Notes under the pieces: generated by a model
What the model was told of the DNA's origin: nothing
The model's input: the letters and a program-made list of their open reading frames with translations, nothing else
The model's database searches: none
Program-made: the position numbers and the translations under genes
In this document: in pieces, positions 10,433-22,496 of the stretch
Layout: each line of letters opens with the position of its first letter
Numbering within the stretch: position 1 is the stretch's first letter
Assembly (NCBI GenBank): GCA_900073065.1
Contig: FJOG01000002.1
Location: forward strand, 1,058,652 to 1,122,651
Source of the DNA: Phialocephala subalpina
Taxonomy: Eukaryota; Ascomycota; Leotiomycetes; Helotiales; Mollisiaceae
Direction of reading: 5' to 3'
Length of the DNA stretch: 64,000 nucleotides

Positions 10433-12745
10433 ATGTCTGAGGAAAAGTACGAGGTTTTGGAGAAGATAGGTCAGTGTTTCTCATGCGCCACCCGTTGCAA
10501 CAACTGACAGCTTTCAGGACATGGTTCCTTCGGTATTATTAGAAAGGTGCGCAGGAAGCAGGATGGCCAAGTCCTCTGTCGCAAAGAGATCAACTACCTG
10601 CGCATGTCGCAGAAAGAGAGGGAACAACTCCATGCCGAATTCGCTATTCTCTCCTCACTTCGACACGCAAACATCGTCGGATACTACCACCGAGAACATC
10701 TCAAATCCTCCCAAGACCTTCATCTGTATATGGAATACTGTGGCAATGGAGATCTCGGCCGTGTGATCAAGGATCTTCAAGTCAAGAACCAGTATGCGGA
10801 AGAAGGATTCGTGTGGAGCATGTTCTCTCAGCTGGTGACGGCGCTGTACAGATGCCACTATGGTATTGATCCTCCGGAAGTTGGAGCCAATGTCATGGGT
10901 CTGGGTAATTCAGCGAAGCCTAAAGCACCAGCAGGTGGTGTGATGATCTTGCATCGTGACTTGAAGCCAGAGAATGGTAAGACTTCCCGTTCGTCAACTG
11001 TTTACTTCTAACACATTATAGTCTTCCTTGGCGAGGACAACTCGGTCAAGCTTGGAGACTTTGGTCTTTCAAAAATTATGCAATCACACGACTTCGCCTC
11101 AACATACGTGGGCACCCCATTTTACATGTCTCCAGAGATTTGCGCCGGCGAACGCTATACATTGAAGTCAGATATCTGGTCGTTGGGGTGTATCATCTAC
11201 GAGCTGTGCTCCCGAGAACCACCATTCAATGCGAAGACACACTTTGGGCTTGTGCAGAAGATCAAGGAGGGCAAGATTGGTGCTTTACCAAGCGTCTACT
11301 CGCCAGAACTTAATGCCGTCGTGAAAGACTGCCTTAAGGTCAATCCTGATCGACGGCCAGACACTGCCACACTTCTCAACCTCCCCGTCGTTAAGTTGAT
11401 GCGGAAAGAGAAGGAAGTGGTGGATCTTGGAAGGATAGTCAAGAATAAGGAAGAACTCACGAGCAGGCGGCTACGCGAAGCCGAGGAGAGGATTAAGAAT
11501 CTGGAGGCCGAAAAGATACAAATGCGGCAAGAAATCGAATCCCAACTTCGACGAGAATGGGAAGTCAAAGCCCAGCTGGAGATCAATCGTCTCGTCCAAG
11601 TCGAGATTGAAAGACTCCAGAAGAAATTCGATCACGAAGTGAAAGAGAAGGTTGAGGTGGAGGTACAGAAGCGCTCGAGCACACAGAGCCAAGCATCTGC
11701 GAAGGACTTTTCTGGCTCTGGGTCGTTGCACATGAGCGATATCCCATTGACGTCCGTGAGCACAAATGGAGATGGAGATGACGATTTTCCTTCCTCGACG
11801 GACTTGACAGGTCTTTCTCTCGACTCACCCGAGCCAATGAAACAACCCCTCAAGAAGAGCACACGAACACCATTTGGTCGAGCGCAGACTATGTTTGCTG
11901 GCACACCTATGGATGTCGAGATGGCTGAGCCATCACCCATGTCCATTGCTTCTCTTTCATTATCACCTCGACGAAATGGTGCCACCAAGGCTCCCAGCAC
12001 AGGACGCAACATTTTCGCTGCAGCAGCAGGAGTTGGAGCAGAAGCTCGTTGGCAACCAACACTCATCAACTCCGACGACTCGGATGACGATGACCTCCCA
12101 CCAATGCCATCACCAACACGCCAAAAATCCTCGAAGAACCCATTCAAATCGAACGGCGCCCGACCCCCACTAATATCCCAAAAGACAGCACCGGTCCACA
12201 AACAGCCATCCCAGGGAGGATTGTTCGCCGCCGCCGCCAAAGCCAACACAGCTCCTTCCCTCCCCACCCTCTCCAGTGCCCCCGACCTCCGCCCTCAAAC
12301 AAGCAACGCCGCTCTCAAAGAACGTAACACATCACCCAACCGCCGCCTCTCCAAAATCCCCTCATCCACGAACCTCATCTCGCACGAAAACGTACCCCTC
12401 AGCCCAACCCGCAAACCCAGCTTGACGAAAAAGAACCTCAACGGCACCGAAGACTTAAACAAGCTAGCAACAAAGAACAACATGGCGATCAAAGCTTCGA
12501 ATAGTAACATGGCCCCTAAAGGTAGAACGTTAGTTGAGCTGGCGCAAGCGAGAGCTGGGGGGAGACCGATTGAGGTTGATGGGAATAGGAGTCCGGAACC
12601 GAAAGGACGGGCGTTTGCGGCGAGGATGGCGGAGAAGGCGTCGCAGGAGAGGGATAGAGGGGAGCCGCCGGTTTGGGATCCGGAGAGGGATGAGATGCCG
12701 AGTCCGTTTTTGGTGAGGACTAGGGGGCCTGTTAGACGGATGTGA
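10433..12745 (+). CDS. nimA: NIMA-family mitotic serine/threonine kinase
   Basis: The model is join(10433..10469,10518..10976,11022..12745), 739 aa. NIMA kinases drive entry into mitosis (chromatin condensation, nuclear-pore opening) and locate to nucleus, pores and spindle. The kinase domain fills the first 300 residues: glycine loop IGHGSFGIIRKV split by intron 1, lysine in LCRKEINYL, catalytic HRDLKPEN, DFGLSK, activation segment GTPFYMSPE and DIWSLGCIIYEL. A NIMA-type insert (GANVMGLGNSAKPKAPAGG) precedes HRD. Intron 2 (10977-11021) falls right after HRDLKPEN. A coiled coil of about 100 residues follows the kinase (LREAEERIKNLEAEKIQMRQ), then a long Ser/Pro-rich tail with many SP/TP sites, as expected for phosphorylation- and degradation-controlled turnover. 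The start is chosen because MSEEKYEVLEKIG begins the domain directly. Confidence 0.92.
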
Positions 12746-13617
12746 GGGATGAATTGGAAACGAGAAAATGGAAAGAGATCATGACTTTCATGATAGATTG
12801 GATGAGATGAAGATGGGGTGAGGGGGATGAATACCGGTACTATGAGAGAGGGGAGGAAACATGCCTACCTGCCTGCAGTCGATCAGGTTTTTCTTTTGTT
12901 AGCATTGCATGGGATGGAGTGGATTCATTTATTGCTGGATTCATTGTCTCGAGTAAAAACAAAGCGAGCTGGGCGAGCGAGCAAGCAAGACATGGTGTTT
13001 GGTGGCAGTGGCAATCTTCTCCTTTAAGAGGAGTTGTGGCGTGTGGAGTATGGCGTACGTTGGATGGGGATTTTAATGGAATCCATGTAGGATTAGTGAT
13101 AGGTGATAGCATGAGGTTGGCATAGAGATGAATGAAAGGAGTCAAAACTACCTTTTCTTCTTTGGTGTGGTTGTGATTGTGATATCAATATCCCTTTGCA
13201 TTTAGGACTTCCATTTCTGCACATTGTCAAAATACCACAAGGCAAGGGAAAAGGATTGAACCCGGCCTATCTTCGGGACCAGGAAGTCAAAAGCTTTGAA
13301 GGCTTCAGAAAAAATGGTCACAGCGAAGAGGGAAAGCGCGATGAGAAGGGAGAGGTTTGATGGCTGATTGATTTGGGAGAGAAGGCTGATTTCAATGCCC
13401 CAGGAGGCATGGGAAATTGTGGAAGCTCGAGGTGCAAGGGACTGGACTGGACAAGGTCATGAATGCAAAATGAAAGACCAGAAAGTCCCAAATAGATGGG
13501 ACATTATGTATTGATTGGTGTGCCGATACCAGTGCAAGTAAAGTTAAGTCAAACAAACAGCTTGTCTCTAGCGAACTCTATGCTAACACCAAACTCCAGC
13601 CCTCGCCCCTCGACTCC
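12746..13617. other. Convergent intergenic region (3' ends of nimA and MRS6)
   Basis: The two flanking genes end toward each other, so this 870-bp stretch holds both 3' untranslated regions. Frames inside are short and unconvincing. No RNA gene or repeat was seen. Confidence 0.5.
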
Positions 13618-15358
13618 TTAATATCCTTCATCAATTTCGTCATCGTCATTGTTCATTCCCTCCCTATCCTCGAACCTCATAAACATAGCTTGATCAGCCT
13701 CCTCTCCCATGACTATCCTCCACATAGACTCAACATCATCAAGAATACTATCGTTGAAAGCGAGGTCGAGTGATGTCTCAGACGATTCGGCTTCTGCTTG
13801 TTGCTCGTAATAAAGCTTGTACAGCAGCGATGGTTTATCTTCCAGTGTAGCTAGGAACGCATCCACGGCAACGTCGAGAAGCTCGTGGCTACGTTCGGAC
13901 TGAAGCATAGTAGCGTAAAGAACACCTGTTATGCATTAGCAATAGCTACCACTATGTGAACAAATAGTGGAGAGATAAAGAAGCATCATCAGACTGTCAG
14001 AGGTAGTTATCGTCAAGAAAATTCAGACAATGTAGATAAGTATTCGAAGTTGAATCATCATGTAATGCATAGGGAGTCGAAGAAGAAATGGGAATACTGA
14101 CATTGTCCGGGAGGGCATTCGCCTGTTTCATTTGAGTGTGCCATGATGTAGATGGGTGTATTTTGAGAAGCTCCTTCGACGTCGACTGTACCAACAGGGA
14201 AAACGATGACCGAGACAGCAGCGAGTGGTGATCCCTCGACCGTGTTTTTGAACAGAGATGTCAATGATGACGAGACAACAGCAATGATCTTCGAGACTAC
14301 CTTGGCATTGGTAGATTGGGTCTGCAAGGGTTGTATGAGATGTCTCGTCTTCACCACATCCTCATTTGTAAGATGGACTTGTGTAAGACCATCGGTGTCC
14401 TCCGAGGATGGCGTCGACTCCCTCACACCGGTTCCAAGAATGTAGATGCCTCCGCCCACAGCTCCAGCGCGACAAGCAACTTGAGAAATGTCAGCACCAC
14501 CACCCCACTTTGGTAAGACAGCTCCAAAGCCAGGCCCGAAGACTCCAATCGAGGTCAGATGTCGAGATATCCTTGGTAGGGACCAGTTGACCTTTGTAGC
14601 TTCCGGTGTTTCCAACGACAGTGTCAAGGCACAGATGACATTTTGCAAATTTGTGGGGAATTGAAATTGCGAAGACAAGAACCCGGCCAAACTACTGTCA
14701 ACATGAGGCTGCCATAGCTCGGTCTGATTCTCGTAGTCGACGACAAACTTCAAGAACTTCATCAGGCCCCTCTTCGATCGGTTGTCGATGGTCTTGTCCT
14801 GAAAAATATCCTCTCGGCCATTTGGCAGACGGTTCAAGGTGTTCTCGGCCAAAATCCACCAGTTCCCTACTGCCTGAAACTCGAGCTGTCGGTACACCTT
14901 CGAGGTGACGAGCTGCGAAAGAAGCTTCGACCTTGTGTATATGATCTGCGGCGACAGCGTGAGAGTATATGCTCTCGAGAACGAAAGCTTCTCGGACTCG
15001 TTCGAGGATTCGGAGGTCGTCTTCCACAACGAAGCATTTCGAAAATGTTCTGGTGTTTCTGGAGCAATGTCAGCAGTGCGCGATGCAGATTCGAGGACAT
15101 CTCTTACCTCCACCGACCTTCTCTACCCATTCATCCACTTCCTGCAAACTGAAGGCTGCTTCAGCATCACCATAATATTTATTCTGGTCGACATGAAGGA
15201 TCTTCTTGTTGGAGCGGGACAGAGCTCTTCAAAGACTAGGTCAGTCAGACTTGATCAAGACTTCGCAGCAAGATGAAGGCTCACAGCGCAAGCAGCGAGT
15301 GCTTCAGTCCCGTTCCTGAGATCACTGCATCCCATTTTGTTTCGGTGAGAGGTTCCAT
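13618..15358 (-). CDS. MRS6: Rab escort protein (geranylgeranyltransferase component A)
   Basis: The model is complement(join(13618..13925,14102..15058,15108..15226,15285..15358)), 485 aa, typical for fungal REPs. It presents new Rab/Ypt GTPases to geranylgeranyl transferase II and delivers the prenylated forms to membranes, so it supports all vesicle traffic from the cytosol. The GDI-type Rossmann start is clear: WDAVISGTGLKHSLLALALS followed by KKILHVDQNKYYGDAEAAFS. The Rab-binding platform contains LSPQIIYTRSKLLSQLV and VYRQLEFQAVGNWW. Residues corresponding to the GFG...YPKYGG segment appear as FGPGFGAVLPKWGGGADISQ, then CRAGAVGGGIYILG. Four exons are joined by introns of 58, 49 and 176 nt, each restoring frame. 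The acidic C-terminus (DDDEIDEGY) is common in this family. Confidence 0.87.
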
Positions 15359-16097
15359 GGTTGAAGTCGAAAAGAAAAGTGCGAAGACCCACAAAGGAAA
15401 TTATTGCCTAACTCCGATCTAGTCCCGATCGGGTATCGGGCGAAATCTACCACATACCAAAATTCTCGGCGCGACATTTTCTTCCTCCTTCATCACCGAC
15501 CAACCACGTTCACGATTCTGCCTCCCCACAGAGGATTGTGTGTGATGAGAAGCCTTTCATTAGGATTCTCGTTGTTGGACGGCAGACTAATTCACGTCCT
15601 GTATCTCCTCTCTGGAATCTCTGATCTGAAGGAAAAGGTCGAATGTGACGATACAAATCAACTTTTACAAATTTTTGGCATTGCCGGAACTATCGGGACG
15701 CTTGTTTCAAGTGGAGAGGCTGTATTTAATTTCGGATCATGATCTTGGCCAACGGAAGCTGCTCTTGGAGAGACCATACCGGGGGTTTACAGTCAAAGCT
15801 GGAATATGGCAAACGCCTGTGCAAATATCTGGTGATAGTAGTCCCCAAGAATAATCTGGATGCTTATACAAGCAGATTCCATGCTTTATTTACACCAATT
15901 GAGAACTCTTACTCCTGGATCACGATGCCTCAATAAGCACCCAGACGTCGAAGAAACTTGGAAAAGGCAAAAAGTTCTCGCAACGATACATCGCAACTAC
16001 CAGCTGGGATGCTCATAGCTTTACCAGTACAACGTGTACCCTTGGTGTAATCGAATCTTCAAGGATCCTTTGCCACAGGAAAGTGATTTGCACTCAA
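15359..16097. other. Upstream region of MRS6, no gene seen
   Basis: Contains the MRS6 promoter and leader. A 112-codon frame at 15404-15742 (+) has no family features and overlaps the region just 5' of the MRS6 start. Confidence 0.4.
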
Positions 16098-16597
16098 TTA
16101 CCAACTGAATGTCCGCCAAGCGAATAGGCTTCCAGACAACGATACGCCTTCAGCCACCTTCTCCAGAGATCCCCCACGAGAAGAACGCCGATACCCTCCT
16201 TCTCGTAATACGTAGGATGGTCCATTGCTATATCCCCAAAGCTTATATTGGAGATGGGAACATGTAGGTCGATTTACAAGGCCAACACATTTGACTCTCA
16301 CCTGCCCCTCCTTTACCCCTCATGCATAGCTACCACCACCTGCTTCTTTACCAACTGAATGTCCGCCAAGCGAATAGGCTTCCAGACAACGATACGCCTT
16401 CAGCCACCTTCTCCAGAGATCCCCCACGAGAAGAACGCCGATACCCTCCTTCTCGTAATACGTAGGATGGTCCATTGCTATATCCCCAAAGCTTATATTG
16501 GAGATGGGAACATGTAGGTCGATTTACAAGGCCAACACATTTGACTCTCACCTGCCCCTCCTTTACCCCTCATGCATAGCTACCACCACCTGCTTCT
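16098..16597. repeat. Exact tandem duplication, unit 250 bp
   Basis: 16098-16347 and 16348-16597 are identical, with 2 bp of extra match (tt) at the end. The unit begins TTACCAACTGAATGTCC and ends ACCTGCTTCTTT. No gene is evident inside. The 67-codon minus-strand frame appears twice only because of the duplication. The unit length equals that of the duplication at 5271-5770, though the sequences are unrelated. Confidence 0.92.
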
Positions 16598-16818
16598 TTT
16601 CAATTACCAAAAGAAAAAGCACCAAAAAGTCCCAAGTTTTTGTTGACTTATCTTTCACGTGTTGCTACTGCTGCCGCTAATTGCTGCGATAAGTCGATAA
16701 GAATTGGGGAACCCAGGGGTCGTTAAAGATTTAAATAAGGAGGTTTCTACCTCAACTTCTGTCAAGCTCCTCGTCTGTTAGCGGTGGCGTTCTAAACTGA
16801 TAACTAACGTTCAAACAG

Positions 16819-17034
16819 ATGGGCTGGACTCCGACACACGCTCCAGTCCTCACCTCAACACCCGCCCCGTATGTATCCAGTGCTATCCACCCCCTCTCAA
16901 GCATCAGTTAACATTTAACTAACAGATGGGAGCTGGCTTCCCTGCCCGGCATGTATGGGGTTGTTCCCCAGATCATGGCTATGGCCTATGGTCTGGCGAT
17001 GGTGCACCATCGCCCTATAACGGACAAGTCATGA
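16819..17034 (+). CDS. Possible small two-exon gene, 52 aa, unknown
   Basis: An ATG at 16819 directly follows an acceptor-like CTAACGTTCAAACAG, so a leader intron may precede it. Exon 16819-16868 ends at a good donor (GTATGT). An intron of 57 nt carries an AACTAACAG end. Exon 16926-17034 closes at TGA, giving 52 residues in frame. The second exon encodes a Met- and Ala-rich stretch (GMYGVVPQIMAMAYGLAMV) that could form a membrane or amphipathic helix. Two consensus splice signals in the right phase are the only support. I recognise no family. Confidence 0.3.
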
Positions 17035-18075
17035 TGATGACACCACGGAGCTAGTCTCCCTGTCTTTCAACAAGATCATCTCTAGGAGATACAACTTCGT
17101 GTACCTCCGCATTGATTTCAGTATCTCGAATTCATATATAAATCAAATACATCCCCTCCCCTTCCCCTCAGCATAACCTAACATCACACAGCAACAACCA
17201 CCACCACCTCCACAACATCTGCCGGCCACGCCACAGGGTAAGTACCTCACCGCTTCCCTCCTCCTAAGCGAAGACGCTAACGCACGTAAAAGCAACTTCT
17301 CCCCCGTGAGAAGCGCCTTCAACCTTCTCGGCAACTCTTCTCCTGTACACTACGACCTTGCCCGACAGCGGAGGGAGAGACATGGAGCCCATCGGCTGGT
17401 CCGGTAAGCATCCCTCTTCAAGTCGTCTCACACAGCAACACAGCAGGAACTTGACAGAACCAAACCCTTTTTTAGGGGGGCGGGGGGTTGTTATCAACTT
17501 TTTTTTTTTCAGCTTTCAATTGGTTGATCATTGTCGATGCGTTTCGAGGAGGGAGTGAGTGGTATCGTCGAGTATCGATGTTCACTCGTCAGACGTTGTG
17601 CATTGTCGTCCAGAGGTGCAGATGTCAAGCGATGTCAGGTTGATGCTTAGGAATACTCCTTCATATTTCGGCACATTGAGACTTTTTGAGACTTTTCCTG
17701 GATTCTTTTGCGCGTTTTTCATCTTTTTGGTGCGATTTGTCTCCGATTATTCACGCTAGGTCTCGTCTATTAGACGAGTGATGCCTGAAAGTAGCGTGGC
17801 TTCTTGACAGTGGTGTCATTCGATTCTGGGAAGTGAATGTGGAGAGCCAAAATTCTTGCATGCTCCAAAATCAGAATGGTAAGTTGATGGCTGTCATGTA
17901 TTTGGAAATTATCATGAAAGGATTCATTGTCAACATCTTCATTTTTGTCGACGCTTTTCCGAGTCTCTAGGAACATTCAAAACATCAAGACGATGTCAAA
18001 GCCTTTCTGAACGAGTGCAGAATACCAACACGATCCCAAACCCCAAAGCAGCCCAGATATCATCCTTCCACCCCT
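17035..18075. other. Intergenic, no gene supported
   Basis: Contains a run of nine or more T near 17502, pyrimidine-rich DNA and short frames only. Splice-like signals (GTAAGTACC at 17238) occur, but I could not chain them into a coding model. Confidence 0.4.
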
Positions 18076-18719
18076 CTATCCAACCAAAACTAGCTCCGGC
18101 TCTTCCACCCCCTCACACCACCTCTTCAAATCCTCATTATACCCCACAAACGCCTTCCTAGTTGTCTCCCTTAATCCCACCCACCTGGCCAGCAACCCCT
18201 CACCCATGATAAAAGCCAACAATCCTGAGAACTCTTCTTCATGTACAAATGTTGTGTTTCCCGGTGAGGTGGTTGAGGGCTGGAAGTTGAAAATATGGAT
18301 TGCGTTGAGGAGGCCGAACATGCTGCCGCGCCAGCGGAACGTTTGGGGTGAGTTTTCCTGTGGGGATGTTAGATTGGTGGCGAGGGGAAGAGGGGAGAGG
18401 CGGTAAAGGGTAGAGGGAACATACGAGAAGGATGGGTTTTATGGTGGCGCCATCTAACTCGTTGTACATTCTCACTCCTGGCTCGAGGGGTCTTTCTGGG
18501 ATTGCGGGGCCGATGGATCTGAAGAATCCATTTGGGTGGTATGTTTGGAGCTGTGAGAAGTCTAGGAACTAAATATGTTGTCAGATGAATAATTTGAGGT
18601 GTTGGAACCGGGCGTCGGGGACAATGGAGGGACGAGTGACTGTGAAGGATGGGAGATCTTACTTTGGCCCGGACTACTTCCGGAGAAGCAGCAATTTCTA
18701 CTTGTGTTGATATCGTCAT
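18076..18719 (-). CDS. SRPBCC (START-like) domain protein
   Basis: The model is complement(join(18076..18357,18425..18568,18663..18719)), 160 aa, a single small domain. MTISTQVEIAASPEVVRAK forms the first beta strand and helix; FLDFSQLQTYHPNGFFRSIG follows. After the second intron comes FRWRGSMFGLLNAIHIFNF, and then a FVHEEEFSGLLAFI strand pair and a final helix. This is the pattern of fungal SRPBCC/polyketide-cyclase-like proteins, helix-grip folds that hold a hydrophobic ligand. The ligand and any enzyme activity cannot be told. There is no signal peptide, so it is probably cytosolic. Introns of 67 and 94 nt sit at phase 0. Not part of an evident metabolite cluster. Confidence 0.7.
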
Positions 18720-19970
18720 CTTCGGCCGGATAGTTCTGATCGAGTTCTCAATTCTTGATGTTGGCTGTCTGTCACGTGGACACCATTTTCTTGTGAAGTG
18801 AAGCCTTCAGAGTTTTTGTCTTTTAAAATTCTTCCTGTGGAGAAGAATCTGTGTTTATATCCCTCTTCGAATTGACGCCTCATTTTCTCAATTGTAACAA
18901 TGCCGAAGTCATTCGGTGCCCGTTCCTCCGCATTTTGAGGTGTGGCGTTTTTGCAGGACGAGGTTACTCGCGCTATGAGCCGCAATAGGTATAGCGCAGA
19001 TCTCCAGCCACCCCGAGCAACCACTCCCCCAAAAAATCTTAAGACCAAAGAGTCATCGAGACACTCACGAATTACCAGATCAATATCAGCAGAGCGTTAT
19101 AGTATGCAATTGTGCCTTTAGATAGGCGTTCATTAATGATTCATAGGTCAATGAGCAAAGCTTCTGAAGCTGCCAAGATGAATGAAGCACACCCAGATTT
19201 GACCTTCTCCACCTCGACAATCGGCTTCCGAATCCATCCATACGTCTCATCCGAGAATGCCCGTCCTCCAAGCGTACGGTCCTGCTTCGACCTAGAATCC
19301 GGCGCAGTCAATCTCTTCAGCCACGAAGTCTGCATTGAACCTTGATATTTCAAATTGCCGTTTGCTTCTCGTTCCATTCCCGTCGAAATAATCGCTATTG
19401 ATCAACCAATACTCATTGCATGTCCAGCGGCAGAATATATAATGTATCCAACGTAATTATCCGTTTTTTTGTCGAGTGGCACGATGTACTTCCCTCATGC
19501 TGTGGCTGCCATCACGGCATAGCCTCCACAGTACGGAGCAGTGAAAGAGCTGAAGTCTCGAAGCTCGTTCCACTCACGAAACTCCCACGCCCATATGATG
19601 GACAGTATATTTCAACATCAAGGCAGAAGGCAGTGAACTTCTCGAGAGGGCGGAGACTCCTCCGTCCATCGGAAGTAGTTCTGAAAGAAGTCAACCTTCT
19701 ACCACCAATGCTAATGCCAAGAACTATACTCCTCAACTTCGCGATCGAGGTGAGAAATATCTGGAAGCCACTGTCTGTCATCGCCCACACTACTAGCGGA
19801 TTCAAACTTGGCAACACGATCTGGGACATTCGAGAGGACTTGAAGGCTCGAGGATGCCCGGGAAGCCGGTGCACGAGTAGCTGAAGAAATCAACGATCTA
19901 CCACCAACGGGATCGAAGACGGTACCTTCGTTAATGCTGACAACAGGAAAGGGAGGCGGATGCGACACAG
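18720..19970. other. Intergenic, 5' of SRPBCC gene
   Basis: Holds the SRPBCC promoter. A 154-codon frame at 19420-19884 (+) is faced by a 120-codon antisense frame and resembles nothing known. It may be a decayed upstream exon of the protease pseudogene that follows, but I cannot show that. Confidence 0.3.
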
Positions 19971-22290
19971 TTGCCTCAAGGCAGTGTTTCGGTTCAAGAG
20001 AGAGTGCCAGTAGCTCCGCTACATCCGAGAGGGCTCACCAGTGAAGGCAATGCTTACTTTATGAACGCGGTACTACACCTGTTCCGCCATATCAAACCAT
20101 CATGTAGCCTGGTCGTATCGCCAACGTGGATGAGCAGTCGTCACGCGAAGACGATGGACATAGCGGCGTAGCTCAACATTCTCCGACAATTTAGATCAAA
20201 ACACATCTACGAACCTCCACCTCCACCTGTGACGCTCCCAGCCCAGGTATCCAAGCAACTGTAAGTACTTCACCTACTCATTATCTTATTCTCAGTAAAA
20301 TAAACATGTTCAAAACGCTAATGATCTAACAGACACTGTCGTACCCAAGACATAAGTTCCCTTGCACACCACCTTTCAATTCCTCCCCCCTCCCCGACCA
20401 AACTCAAAACAACTGAGCTTCCCGCGGACACTCCAACCCCCAAGATGTCCGAGCCAGAAGGGCCATCATAAGCAGCTCAAGCCGATCCTACCATCGCCAG
20501 CAATACAACCGATCCCAGACCGAGATTACTCGCCAATACGCACATTAGTAGCTGGGCTGTCAATTTCCTCGTGGGCGACAAGGCGACCCTGGAGAGTTTT
20601 GCAAGCCTTGCAGCTATGGTATCGGCATAGCCTCACCTGGAAAAGACGCTTTGACGGAGGCTGCGATTAAAGCAATGCGGATAGATACTATTGTCGAAGG
20701 AACATGCTCGGACTGCTCGAAAGAATCGCCTAGCTTCATCGAATATCGGCGGCTCGAGTCTGAACTCGGCGCTTTCCTCTCGGTTTCAGACGGGACGGTA
20801 ATAACGATACACTTTGGAGGTACTTTGGAGAAGAGAGAATCGAGGCGAATTGTAAGCGTTATCTCGACTATAGGCAGCGTGTGGTGAGGAGGGTTATGGC
20901 CACGCTACCTGACTATCTCTTGTTGTCTTTCAAAGGAGATAAGTTTGGTGGCTTGGCGACGATGGACCCACCCCTATCGATTCCGACCCAGAAGCGGCTC
21001 GACATTATGCCACACTTGCACTCGGACGCCCTTGCTAAGCAGCGTTGGGTGATACAAACAGGATAGACACCTACTGCTGTGGCCCGGCACTCTGGGAATG
21101 ACAACAACTGTCACTACAAGTCCATCACGCGAGAGGAGAAACCGACAAATGGAAGGCGTGCAGTGATAGGGACATCGTGAGTTCGGGCCGGCCGAGTGAT
21201 CATACCGAGGATAACGCGAATACATCCAGCTCTTTGGACAAAGACTATGTACTACCGTACCGACGCCATCGAGTCAGCAAAGAAGAGCGACTAACATCCC
21301 AATCTGGTATAAATGCACACACTATCCAACAAGAGCAGCGTTTCTCCGAGGCAGAAGCCGACCGGATGGAAATGGTTTCGTGTAGCTGGTTGACACACCC
21401 GCGTGGAGCAGAGAGACCACAACAGCATTTCTACAAGCTGTATTCGAAACAAAACCTGTTCGTGAGTGTATAGGTTGAATCGACGCCCTTTACAAGATAG
21501 TAGTGCGACGAGAGTTGACATCAGCTGTCAAAGACAGGGCTACTAGAGATGGGGCTGTTATCAAGTCTATAGACTCGCTATTTCGGGAGCTTCGGGCTGC
21601 TACACAAGGAATGGTTCAACTTGAATCCAGCAGATAAGCGTTGGGCGATCTCGAAGGCTCAAAGTTTGTTTAACTCGTCGGAGTTTGCAGCAGATGACGG
21701 CTGTGTGGTGGAAGGTGGAAACAGATATAAGAACGGGCGGACGCTAGATCGAAATAGACGGTGAGTATCGCAATGCATTTCTGGCGCCTGTCATACTAAA
21801 ATTTTGCAGTTCTTTATCTCTAGATCCATTCGTACGACAAAGAGCGACACCCGATCCTTTCGCAAATACGAATGGACCATCACAGCGTCAGCTATATAAG
21901 GATCAACCGAGGGCAGAGCAGTTGAAGAACATAACTTCATTCTTTTAGATATGGCTCGAGACTTCAAAGACTCTTTGAAATATACTTGGTGATTCTCATA
22001 ACTGAGGTTATGGTTAACTCACAGACTCGAGCAGCGGTTGGAGTAATATCAAGGAGTGCAGGATTACCGAAGCCAGCAAGGAGAGATACAGAAGTCGACA
22101 TAGAGAGCATTCGACGTGGAATCAAGCCATTCCACGCAGGGGAACATCAGCCATCCACGTCACTAAGCTCGAGAAAGTCGACATCCCGAAGCCAAATCTC
22201 GCAAGGACATCAACCAGCCATCTTTCGACCCGAAGCCGGACACACGACCCCAACGCCAAACACCCTAAGTGGAATTGACATGTAGATCCT
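19971..22290 (+). pseudogene. Decayed ubiquitin-specific protease (USP/UCH family)
   Basis: Fragments in shifting frames line up with the USP fold in order. RGLTSEGNAYFMNAVLHLF at about 20028 is the Cys box, but Tyr stands where the catalytic Cys belongs. TCSDCSK (about 20703) is the first zinc ribbon CxxC. ANCKRYLDY (about 20845, another frame) is the second, with Cys changed to Tyr. LPDYLLLSFKGDKFGG (about 20909) precedes the His region. ARHSGNDNNCHYKSI (about 21080) is the His box, with the usual Gly before HY replaced. Intron-like signals remain at 20261-20332 and 21761-21809. Frameshifts and stops separate the pieces. An active USP would cleave ubiquitin from proteins; this copy cannot. 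The 3' end is unclear, and the copia element inserted at 22307 follows directly. Confidence 0.65.
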
Positions 22291-22306
22291 TTCGAAGGAG
22301 CAACAC

Positions 22307-22496
22307 TGTCGCTACAATCGGAGATACGTATCACTTAAGCGTACGCGTCTATGATGGAGGGTAGTCGTAAAGTAAAATCAAAAGTGCTGTTCATTATTAT
22401 CATCTTGTCGAGTCTAAGAGCTCGAGGCCTGCTCTCTTATAGAGAGCATGCTCACGCTAGGCATATAGCCTAAGACACGTGATATCTATTCCAACA
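22307..22496 (-). repeat. 3' LTR of the copia element
   Basis: 190 bp, starting TGTTGGAATAGATATCACGT on the minus strand. It differs from the other LTR at 7 sites, all transitions. Confidence 0.9.

Noticed and set aside
11632..12267. 211-codon minus-strand frame over nimA
   Set aside because: Antisense shadow of the Ser/Pro-rich nimA tail; composition follows from the sense codons.
16098..16551. Two identical 67-codon minus frames as a tandem gene family
   Set aside because: They are identical only because of the exact 250-bp duplication, and no gene features support them.
18076..22306. Secondary-metabolite cluster suggested by the SRPBCC (polyketide-cyclase-like) gene
   Set aside because: No synthase, oxidoreductase, transporter or regulator of the usual kind lies nearby.
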